From ZC4RG30 sp039929265 (lineage in GTDB: Bacteria > Pseudomonadota > Gammaproteobacteria > Steroidobacterales > Steroidobacteraceae): a DNA stretch of 5,002 nt. The position numbers and the translations under genes were made by a program. Shown one piece after another: positions 1 through 4,619 of this stretch. The notes under the pieces were generated by a model. It ran no database searches. It saw only the letters and a program-made list of their open reading frames with translations, and had not been told where the DNA came from. Position 1 is the stretch's first letter, and each line of letters begins with the position of its first letter. The stretch lies in contig JBDSRN010000052.1 in the NCBI GenBank assembly GCA_039929265.1, positions 1 to 5,002 of the forward strand, written 5' to 3'.

Positions 1-8
1 TCGGTACG

Positions 9-101
9 TCAGGACCGGCACTGATCGCCGTTGACCAGGGACTGGTCGCGATGCGGTGGTGTGGTGACCATTGCGGAACTGATCACCGTGTGTTTGGCCA
101 T
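9..101 (-). CDS. Candidate small ORF, 30 residues, unknown function
   Basis: This short minus-strand reading frame begins MAKHTVISSAMV and ends GDQCRS before a TGA. I do not recognise it. It deserves annotation because of its start: a full AGGAGG (positions 115-110) lies 8 bases before the ATG, one of the best ribosome-binding sites in the window. About three quarters of its third codon positions are G or C, like its neighbours. The product would be hydrophilic, with no membrane segment or signal peptide and one Cys near the end. It could be a small protein, a leader peptide for a gene beyond the left edge (only 8 bases remain after its stop), or a chance ORF. It is transcribed away from the 256-645 gene. 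The existence call rests on start-site quality and codon bias only, with no homology. Confidence 0.4.
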   Translation of the reverse strand: MAKHTVISSAMVTTPPHRDQSLVNGDQCRS

Positions 102-104
102 ACT

Positions 105-124
105 CAGCTCCTCCTGCGGAGCTG
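105..124 (-). promoter_or_regulatory. Hairpin enclosing the ribosome-binding site of the small ORF
   Basis: CAGCTCC and GGAGCTG form a perfect 7-bp stem around a 6-base loop. In minus-strand RNA the AGGAGG (115-110) occupies the loop and the first bases of the 3' arm, and the AUG follows 3 bases after the stem. Such a fold could hide the ribosome-binding site and make translation conditional. The pairing is seen in the sequence; the regulatory role is inferred. Confidence 0.4.
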
Positions 125-238
125 CACAACATTTTCCGGTTGGACTATTGCGTCGAGCGGCTGTTGGCCTTAACGTGCGCGCGCGTTGCGGGGTGTGGTA
201 CCGCCCGTGACGCCCAGAAATGGTTCTCTGGACCAGGT

Positions 239-246
239 GGAGGTGA
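239..246 (+). promoter_or_regulatory. Shine-Dalgarno site of the 129-residue protein gene
   Basis: GGAGGTGA matches eight consecutive bases of the 16S anti-Shine-Dalgarno complement and sits 9 bases before the ATG at 256. It fixes that ATG as the start and predicts efficient initiation. I could not find a convincing -35/-10 pair between 125 and 238. Confidence 0.75.
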
Positions 247-255
247 CCTACCCCG

Positions 256-645
256 ATGAAGACCCGTAAATCGTCCGTGAAGTCCGTCGACTCAGGACCT
301 GGACCCCGTCTCGGTCGAGTCAACCAGTATCTCGAAAAGAACTTCCCGGACTTTTTTGCCGAAGCCCGTTTCCACGTCGGCGATGACGACTACTTTCTGT
401 ACAGCCGGTTCGGCCAGTATCTCGCCCGTTCGATCGAAGGCAACCGCGCTCCCCGCAACAAGATCAATCGCGGGTTCACCGTGCTCAACAAGATGGCCCG
501 CGTGTCCGCCAACGATCCCTCCGTGCGCCGCATGATGGTGTCCGGTCCGCTCGAATACATCCTCGATGCGCCCAAAGCGCGTGAGCTTGCGCGCAAGCGC
601 CTGTCGCCCGTCGCGCAGAGCTACCTCGAGAGTCTCTGCGAATAA
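256..645 (+). CDS. Hypothetical 129-residue protein, unrecognised family
   Basis: I do not recognise this protein with certainty. The start is fixed by a very strong Shine-Dalgarno site 9 bases upstream, and G/C-rich third positions support real coding. Residues 1-18 are basic and Ser/Gly/Pro-rich, probably disordered. The rest looks mainly helical: about 20-37 (RVNQYLEKNFPDFF), an aromatic stretch at 46-61 (YFLYSRFGQYLARSI), 73-84 (GFTVLNKMARVS) and 98-126 (GPLEYIL, then KARELARKRL and SYLESL). There is no signal peptide or membrane segment, so it should be cytosolic. The C-terminal pattern (a helix with LNKM, a 'DPSVRRMM' step, 'GPLEYILD', then a charged helix and 'LSP') loosely recalls small helical proteins of the DUF7674 type, some of which are immunity-like. 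That is recall from memory and weak. No neighbour in the window suggests a function. Confidence 0.8.
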   Translation: MKTRKSSVKSVDSGPGPRLGRVNQYLEKNFPDFFAEARFHVGDDDYFLYSRFGQYLARSIEGNRAPRNKINRGFTVLNKMARVSANDPSVRRMMVSGPLEYILDAPKARELARKRLSPVAQSYLESLCE

Positions 646-703
646 GCGATGCGCGCTGCGTAGTATCGGCGCGCCTTGTTCGCGAACTCGTCCACCGGGT
701 TGC

Positions 704-729
704 GCCTGTCGGCTGACAGGCAAGTCAGC
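704..729 (+). other. Two overlapping, mutually exclusive stem-loops after the 129-residue protein gene
   Basis: Stem A pairs GCCTGTC (704-710) with GACAGGC (715-721) around GGCT. Stem B pairs GCTGAC (712-717) with GTCAGC (724-729) around AGGCAA. They share bases 712-721, so only one can form at a time. Neither is followed by a T-run, so this is not a classic intrinsic terminator. It may stabilise the 3' end of the upstream transcript or act as a switch in the leader of the DUF924 gene. Confidence 0.3.
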
Positions 730-744
730 TCGGCGCTGCTATCG

Positions 745-799
745 GCATGGCTAGTGGCCGGGGGTGACGCAGCTGCGTTGCCATGCGTTCTCCTTTAAT
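745..799 (+). promoter_or_regulatory. Operator-like dyad region with possible promoter upstream of the DUF924 gene
   Basis: A perfect 12-bp palindrome, ACGCAGCTGCGT, lies at 767-778. It is enclosed by a 7-bp inverted repeat, GCATGGC (745-751) and GCCATGC (780-786). A -10-like TTTAAT (794-799, one mismatch from TATAAT) lies downstream, which would put the palindrome over the -35 position; no good -35 hexamer is visible there. That arrangement would suit an activator or repressor site. The repeats are seen directly; promoter and operator roles are inferred. Confidence 0.3.
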
Positions 800-824
800 C
801 TTGTGTTTTCCACCGGGGCAAGCA

Positions 825-1454
825 ATGGCCGAGCGCCGTGCGCAGGACGTGCTCGATTTCTGGTTCGGTCGCGGGCCACAGGATGCGCACTCGCTCGAGC
901 AGCACATGCGCATCTGGTTCGGCGGTGACGAGCCGCCGGAAATCCGCCGCCTGCGCGATGACGACATCGACAGACGCTTTGGCGAAGTCGTGCAACGCGC
1001 CGCCCGCGGCGAGCTCGACGCCTGGGCCACCAGCCCGCACCGCCGGCTCGGGCTGATACTGCTGCTCGACCAATTTCCCCGCAACATCTACCGCGGCACG
1101 CCGGCGGCATTCGCCACCGACGAGGCCGCGCTCTCGCTGGCGTTCAACGGCATGCACACCGGCGCTGATGCGGCGCTCACAACCATCGAAAGGATCTTCT
1201 TCTACATGCCGTTGCAACACGCGGAGTCGCAGGCCGTGCAGGAAGAATCGGTACTCGCGTATCAGCGGCTGCTGCAGGAAGCCCCGGCACCGCTCCACGG
1301 CACGTTCGCAAGCTGCCTCGCGTTCGCGCAGCAGCACCGCGACATCGTGCAGCGCTTCGGACGGTTTCCCCATCGCAATGAAGCGCTGGGGAGGAGGACC
1401 ACGGCCGACGAAGACGAATACCTGCGCGGCAACCCGAACTCGTTCGGACAATGA
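825..1454 (+). CDS. DUF924 family protein (209 residues)
   Basis: The protein shows the hallmarks of the DUF924 family (COG3803) in order. They are VLDFWFG near the N-terminus, an IWFGGD segment, and the highly conserved LILLLDQFPRNIYRGT followed by AFATDEAAL. After these come FFYMPLQHAES, then an A..H.DIVQRFGRFPHRNEALGR block, and a C-terminal E.EYL...SFGQ. Family members are about 180-220 residues, so it looks complete. They are soluble, helical, TPR-like proteins of unknown biochemical function, probably cytosolic. An in-frame ATG at 783 would add 14 residues, but they do not belong to the family and lack a ribosome-binding site. The ATG at 825 places VLDFWFG where it is expected and has a modest GGGG 6 bases upstream. 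The gene appears monocistronic: a terminator hairpin follows 12 bases after the stop, and the next gene is convergent. Confidence 0.94.
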   Translation: MAERRAQDVLDFWFGRGPQDAHSLEQHMRIWFGGDEPPEIRRLRDDDIDRRFGEVVQRAARGELDAWATSPHRRLGLILLLDQFPRNIYRGTPAAFATDEAALSLAFNGMHTGADAALTTIERIFFYMPLQHAESQAVQEESVLAYQRLLQEAPAPLHGTFASCLAFAQQHRDIVQRFGRFPHRNEALGRRTTADEDEYLRGNPNSFGQ

Positions 1455-1466
1455 TGCGGTGTCTTC

Positions 1467-1506
1467 AAAAAAAACGCCGCAGTCGGATAAACGGACTGCG
1501 GCGTTT
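1467..1506 (-). terminator. Rho-independent terminator, mainly for minus-strand transcripts
   Basis: A perfect 13-bp stem pairs 1472-1484 (AAACGCCGCAGTC) with 1494-1506 around a 9-base loop. On the minus strand the stem runs into eight U (1474-1467), the classic intrinsic terminator form, so it should end transcription arriving from the SPOR gene. On the plus strand only three T follow (1504-1506). It may still act weakly for the DUF924 gene, whose stop lies 12 bases upstream. Confidence 0.9.
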
Positions 1507-1682
1507 CGTAGCGCGAAACCTTTCGAAAAAGTGATTCGTAACCTGCAGGCAAACTGCCTGTACCGGAATAAAGCAACTGCTGTGCCAGCATGCGGACGCT
1601 GAAAATCAGCCGGTCAGCGACAACCCACTGACGCTTCTTGGCAGCCACTGACGCCGCGACGGCGCGCGACGTCCGAAATCTG
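1507..1682 (-). other. Intergenic 176 bases between convergent genes; likely structured 3' UTR
   Basis: No convincing gene lies here. If the SPOR mRNA ends at the terminator, this is its 3' UTR, which is long for so compact a region. It carries several short dyads: CAGGCA-AAC-TGCCTG (1546-1560), GCTGA-AAA-TCAGC (1598-1610), and GTTTCG paired with CGAAAC (1503-1519), which overlaps one terminator arm. There is also a 10-base direct repeat, CCACTGACGC, at 1625-1634 and 1645-1654. I checked for a tRNA cloverleaf and did not find one. A 3' UTR-derived small RNA is possible but unproven. Confidence 0.35.
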
Positions 1683-2360
1683 TCACTTCAGCACGACCAC
1701 GCAGCTCTGCCCTTTCGCTCTGAGCGTCGCGCACAGGTCGCGCGCTTGTTGCTCGGTGGCGCGTGCCACCTGCAGGCGATAAATCTGTCCGCCGCCAGAC
1801 TTCGATGCAGCGACACGGTGTGCCTGGTCACCCAGCTCCTTCTTGTAACGCGCCGAGATCGTCTTCCACTGCGTCTGTGCGGCGGCCTCGCTCGAGAACG
1901 CGCCAAGCTGGACGCCAAAACCACCGCTGCTCGCGACGCTCTGCTGCGCTTCGGCGGCGGGCAACGGTGCAGGCGGAGGCGTATCTGCCGGCACAGAGGC
2001 CTCGTCTGCGACCAGCGGCTCGACCCGCGTCACCGCGGGCGTGCCTGCGTTCAGCGTGAAGTTCTCGACACGGATGCGCGCCTCCTGCGCCCATTTGCCC
2101 TCGGGATGCTGCGCAACGAAATTCTGGTAGGCCTGCGAAGAGTCCTCGGACGAGGCGAACTGCCAGTCCCGCTCCTCGGCGAGCTGCTCCATGCGCGTGG
2201 TGGCGGTTGCCGCCTGCGCGCTGTCGGCGTGCTGCTTCAGAAACTGCGCATAGGCCTCGGGAGTGTCGGCGCTCTGAGCGGAACGCCAGTCTTCCGCTTC
2301 ACGGCTGCAGCCGACCAGCAGCAGGACGGGTAACAACATTGCAATGACAATCGGCTTCAC
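1683..2360 (-). CDS. SPOR-domain outer-membrane lipoprotein (225 residues)
   Basis: The start is GTG at 2360, preceded by AGAAGG 6 bases upstream; a longer in-frame reading adds 21 implausible residues. Residues 1-18 form a lipoprotein signal peptide (MKPIVIAMLLPVLLLVGC) with lipobox LVGC. Cys18 would be lipidated, and Ser at +2 predicts outer-membrane sorting. Residues about 24-60 and 65-101 are two copies of a 41-residue-period helical repeat (DW...A...D...AY..F..QH...A...R). A Pro/Ala-rich linker (about 105-145) leads to a C-terminal SPOR domain (about 147-225: GFGVQLGAFSS ... GQIYRLQVA ... CATLRAKGQSCVVVL). SPOR domains bind glycan strands stripped of stem peptides, often at the division septum. 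Cys210 and Cys220 could form a disulfide in the periplasm. The gene diverges from the bactofilin gene and ends at the 1467-1506 terminator. Confidence 0.93.
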   Translation of the reverse strand: MKPIVIAMLLPVLLLVGCSREAEDWRSAQSADTPEAYAQFLKQHADSAQAATATTRMEQLAEERDWQFASSEDSSQAYQNFVAQHPEGKWAQEARIRVENFTLNAGTPAVTRVEPLVADEASVPADTPPPAPLPAAEAQQSVASSGGFGVQLGAFSSEAAAQTQWKTISARYKKELGDQAHRVAASKSGGGQIYRLQVARATEQQARDLCATLRAKGQSCVVVLK

Positions 2361-2364
2361 GGTG

Positions 2365-2396
2365 CACCTTCTGGCAAGAGAGTCGCAGCGATTGTA
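2365..2396 (-). promoter_or_regulatory. Candidate -10 box and ribosome-binding site of the SPOR lipoprotein gene
   Basis: On the minus strand TACAAT (2396-2391) differs from TATAAT at one base and would start transcription near 2384. The ribosome-binding site AGAAGGTG (2372-2365) then falls about 12 bases into the leader and 6 bases (counted from AGAAGG) before the GTG. The -35 position, 17 bases upstream, is TGCGCA (2419-2414), a poor match that lies in a palindrome. The ribosome-binding site is convincing; the promoter is tentative. Confidence 0.5.
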
Positions 2397-2406
2397 TGAG
2401 AGTTGG

Positions 2407-2419
2407 TGCGCATTGCGCA
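2407..2419. promoter_or_regulatory. 13-bp palindrome between divergent promoters (possible operator)
   Basis: TGCGCA-T-TGCGCA is symmetric except for its central base. It sits between the SPOR and bactofilin starts and overlaps the -35 positions of both candidate promoters. A dimeric regulator bound here could control both genes together. The symmetry is plain; the function is inferred. Confidence 0.35.
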
Positions 2420-2439
2420 GCACGCGAGGCGAGTAAGAT
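2413..2439 (+). promoter_or_regulatory. Possible bactofilin promoter giving a leaderless mRNA
   Basis: TAAGAT (2434-2439) fits the TAnnnT -10 pattern and ends 8 bases before the ATG at 2448. TTGCGC (2413-2418) lies 15 bases upstream as a weak -35. With no Shine-Dalgarno sequence in the preceding dozen bases, transcription may begin at or very near the start codon. Confidence 0.35.
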
Positions 2440-2447
2440 GTTGCGCC

Positions 2448-2852
2448 ATGAACGACAAGGCAGCTGGACGCAGACTGTTGGACCGCTTCGCCGGTCCGCC
2501 GACGGTGCTCGCCGAGGGCAGCCGCATGGTGGGTGACCTGGTAACTCCCGGCGCGTTGATGATGTGCGGCTCCATCACAGGTGACGGCGACGTGCGCGGC
2601 GCGCTGTCGATCGCAAAGGGCGCGAACTGGGAGGGCGAGGTGCGCTGCAAGCAGGCTGTCATCGCCGGTCAGCTCACGGGACGGCTCACTGTGGAGGGCA
2701 AGCTCGAACTTGCCGCGAGCGCGGTGATCAAGGGCAGCGTCACGGCGCGCAGCGTCGCAATCGCGCGCGGTGCGGTGGTCGACGGCGAAATCATGGTGAC
2801 CAGCGGCGAACCGATCGTGCAGTTCGTCGAGAAGCGCGCCGCGCTGACCTGA
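2448..2852 (+). CDS. Bactofilin (polymer-forming cytoskeletal protein, 134 residues)
   Basis: This is a bactofilin (PF04519, formerly DUF583). Members self-assemble without nucleotide into filaments on the inner face of the cytoplasmic membrane and organise cell-wall enzymes, stalks, polarity or shape. A short N-terminal tail (MNDKAAGRRLLDRFAGPP) precedes the typical opening TVLAEGSRMVGDLVTPGAL. A right-handed beta-helix core follows at about residues 19-117, with recurring G.L / V.G.I turns such as SITGDGDVRG, VIAGQLTGRL and VIKGSVTARS. A short tail ends EKRAALT. The length is normal for a single-domain bactofilin. The ATG at 2448 is preferred: upstream TTG/GTG codons in frame would add a Cys/Arg-rich stretch unlike the family. 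No M23 peptidase gene, a common bactofilin neighbour, is present here; the divergent SPOR lipoprotein gives a peptidoglycan link instead. Confidence 0.95.
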   Translation: MNDKAAGRRLLDRFAGPPTVLAEGSRMVGDLVTPGALMMCGSITGDGDVRGALSIAKGANWEGEVRCKQAVIAGQLTGRLTVEGKLELAASAVIKGSVTARSVAIARGAVVDGEIMVTSGEPIVQFVEKRAALT

Positions 2853-2861
2853 GCGGCGTGC

Positions 2862-4619
2862 CTACCGACTCGCGGGGCGCGCGACAGGCAGCGTGAGCGC
2901 GCCGATGTGCAGGTCCTGCCACTGCGTGGGCTGCGCGCTAACCTCGCCAAGGGCCAGCGCGGCGATGGTCGAATCCCAGTGTTCGATTCCGATCGCGGCG
3001 AAGCTCGCGTCCGCCTTTTCCCACACGTCGCCGGCCTGGCGAAACAGCAGCGACAGGTAAGGAGAGAGGATCACGAACTCCTCGGCCGGTGTGTCGTTCA
3101 CGTTCAGGAACAAGCCGACCCATCGATCATCGCGCAAAAAGACGGCCAGCTCCTGGTTCCTGAGAGCGGCACGCAACGAGGCATCGAGTTTGCGGCCCGA
3201 CGGATAGATGCGCAGCGCATCGAGACTCGCGTCCATCTGGGCAGGGGACGTTGCGACCGGTCGACCAAAGCGATCGCCCTCCCCCAGTGTCAGCATCCGG
3301 GTCGCCTCTGCGCGAATGCTTTGCGCGCGCGGGTGTTCGACCAGCCGCTGCAACTCCTGCAGCTTCTCGCGCCCGTACGTACCCGTCTCGAAACGCAGCG
3401 TCCGCAATGCTTCCCCCGCAGCGCGATCGTTCACGGCGGCGAGCACACGCGCATACTGACTGCTGGCAGTGAGCCGCTGCGGCGACAACGGCGGAGTGAG
3501 GAACAGCAGCATGAGCACCATGAACGCGAGCGCCACGGCGACGTTCGTGCTGCCGAGCGACGCGAGCCACTGTCCGCCGCGCAACGCGGCGAGGAAGTAG
3601 CCCAGCGCATAGGCAAGCGCGATGGCGGCGACCACGAATCCCCATACGCGCTGGACCGTCAAACCGTAGGTGTCGGCGCGCACCACGAGCGAGAACAGCG
3701 CGATGAGCGCGACGGGCAACAGCAGCGGTACCGCACAGCGCAGTGCATTGCCCAGCACGCGCGGATACGGATTGAGTACGCCACCATCACGCCACGCCGC
3801 GTTCAGCAGCAGTACCGTCAGCGCCACGAGCCAGAGCAGCCAGTGGGCCCCGATGGTGCGTGTGCCCGTCGCGACGAGCTGCGGCAGCCGCGTCAGCAAC
3901 GCCACGCTGAAGATCATCAGGATCAGGCCCGCCACTAGCCCGAGCCACTTGAACAGGCTCAGCACCTGGTCCAGAACGACGCTGACGATACGATCAAGCG
4001 AGCCGATGAGGTGGATGGCGAGACCAAACGTGAGCGCGCTAATCGGATAGATGAACAGCGGCTCGCGGAACAACTCGCGGAAGAAGTCGATGTCCAGTAA
4101 CACGAACAGCTGCGCGCACAGAAACAGCAACGCCCACAGCGCAAGCGTGAACACCGCTGCCTCCAGCAGCACGAGCACGTTGCGCCAGCTCGCGGCGAAC
4201 AGATCGGGGTAACGCGGGCGCCATCGGCCCCGCAGCAAACGCGCCTGCATGAACGGCAGCGCGTGCAGCCACAACAGCGTGAGTGCCGCGGCGGCCGGCA
4301 CCAGTGTGTTGAACGGAAAGGAGGGACCGACGCCTGGCAGGCGCAGGCTCGACTGATGCCACGCGACCGCGAAGAACACCGCAGACAGGCCGAGCACCAG
4401 CAACCACATGAAGGGTCGCTGCGCATATTGCGCGAGCAGCTGCAGCGTCAGCGGTGTAAACACCGCGAGCACGTACAGCGCGGGAAACACGATCCAGTTG
4501 GTGATCTGCAGGTCATCGCGCAGCGCGATGTGCAACGCGTACAGCGCCCAGCCCTGCAGCACTGCGGCGATGAGCACCACGTACAACCCGGATCGCTGTC
4601 GCCAGGATTCAACCTGCAC
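2862..4619 (-). CDS. DUF4153 polytopic inner-membrane protein (585 residues)
   Basis: The first two thirds (residues about 11-376) hold about eleven hydrophobic segments. Approximate positions are 11-32, 40-64, 70-87, 104-124, 147-176, 189-206, 223-243, 257-274, 294-314, 324-346 and 358-376. The part around residues 270-330, with NAAWRDG, NPYPRVLGNALR and RADTYGLTVQRVWG, is characteristic of DUF4153; the YGLT..R motif is the clearest marker. A soluble C-terminal region of about 209 residues follows, including a charged stretch (GREKLQELQRLVEHPRAQS), IYPSGRKLD and a final part with FLRDDRWVGLFLNVND. The family's biochemical role is unknown; an envelope role is only inferred from the membrane topology. 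The GTG at 4619 has GGAGG 6 bases upstream and is preferred to the ATG at 4652. The gene overlaps the upstream hydrolase by 11 bases, and its stop faces the bactofilin stop across 9 bases. Confidence 0.9.
   Translation of the reverse strand: MQVESWRQRSGLYVVLIAAVLQGWALYALHIALRDDLQITNWIVFPALYVLAVFTPLTLQLLAQYAQRPFMWLLVLGLSAVFFAVAWHQSSLRLPGVGPSFPFNTLVPAAAALTLLWLHALPFMQARLLRGRWRPRYPDLFAASWRNVLVLLEAAVFTLALWALLFLCAQLFVLLDIDFFRELFREPLFIYPISALTFGLAIHLIGSLDRIVSVVLDQVLSLFKWLGLVAGLILMIFSVALLTRLPQLVATGTRTIGAHWLLWLVALTVLLLNAAWRDGGVLNPYPRVLGNALRCAVPLLLPVALIALFSLVVRADTYGLTVQRVWGFVVAAIALAYALGYFLAALRGGQWLASLGSTNVAVALAFMVLMLLFLTPPLSPQRLTASSQYARVLAAVNDRAAGEALRTLRFETGTYGREKLQELQRLVEHPRAQSIRAEATRMLTLGEGDRFGRPVATSPAQMDASLDALRIYPSGRKLDASLRAALRNQELAVFLRDDRWVGLFLNVNDTPAEEFVILSPYLSLLFRQAGDVWEKADASFAAIGIEHWDSTIAALALGEVSAQPTQWQDLHIGALTLPVARPASR

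Noticed and set aside
3..173. Plus-strand open frame entering from the left edge and ending in TAA (possible C-terminus of an upstream gene)
   Set aside because: Rich in Cys and Trp, with no recognisable C-terminal domain; the minus strand here has better codon bias and a strong start site. It cannot be fully excluded without the sequence to the left.
292..723. 143-codon minus-strand frame covering the 129-residue protein gene
   Set aside because: No ribosome-binding site; the plus frame has an eight-base Shine-Dalgarno match and better codon positions.
783..824. Earlier ATG for the DUF924 gene
   Set aside because: No ribosome-binding site, and the 14 extra residues are not part of the family's N-terminus.
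795..1451. 218-codon open frame on the minus strand opposite the DUF924 gene
   Set aside because: A shadow of a clearly conserved family protein; composition is Arg/Val/Ala-rich and no ribosome-binding site or motif supports it.
1530..1610. tRNA-like fragment (GGTTACGAATCAC on the minus strand resembles a T-arm)
   Set aside because: No acceptor stem, anticodon arm or D-arm can be assembled around it.
1262..1648. Minus-strand frame beginning in the 1507-1682 gap, with a protein-like N-terminus (MAAKKRQWVVADRL)
   Set aside because: Its GTG lacks a ribosome-binding site, it reads straight through the strong minus-strand terminator, and its second half is a low-quality shadow of DUF924.
1638..2333. 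231-codon plus-strand frame opposite the SPOR lipoprotein gene
   Set aside because: Arg/Leu/Cys-rich shadow; the opposite strand carries a signal peptide, lipobox and SPOR domain.
2361..2423. Upstream start giving a 246-residue SPOR protein
   Set aside because: It would bury the signal peptide behind 21 polar residues and ignore the ribosome-binding site 6 bases before GTG 2360.
2907..3938. 343-codon open frame on the plus strand opposite the DUF4153 gene
   Set aside because: It is Arg/Gln/His-rich with no domain, wholly antisense to a gene with clear membrane segments and DUF4153 motifs; long antisense frames are expected at this GC content.
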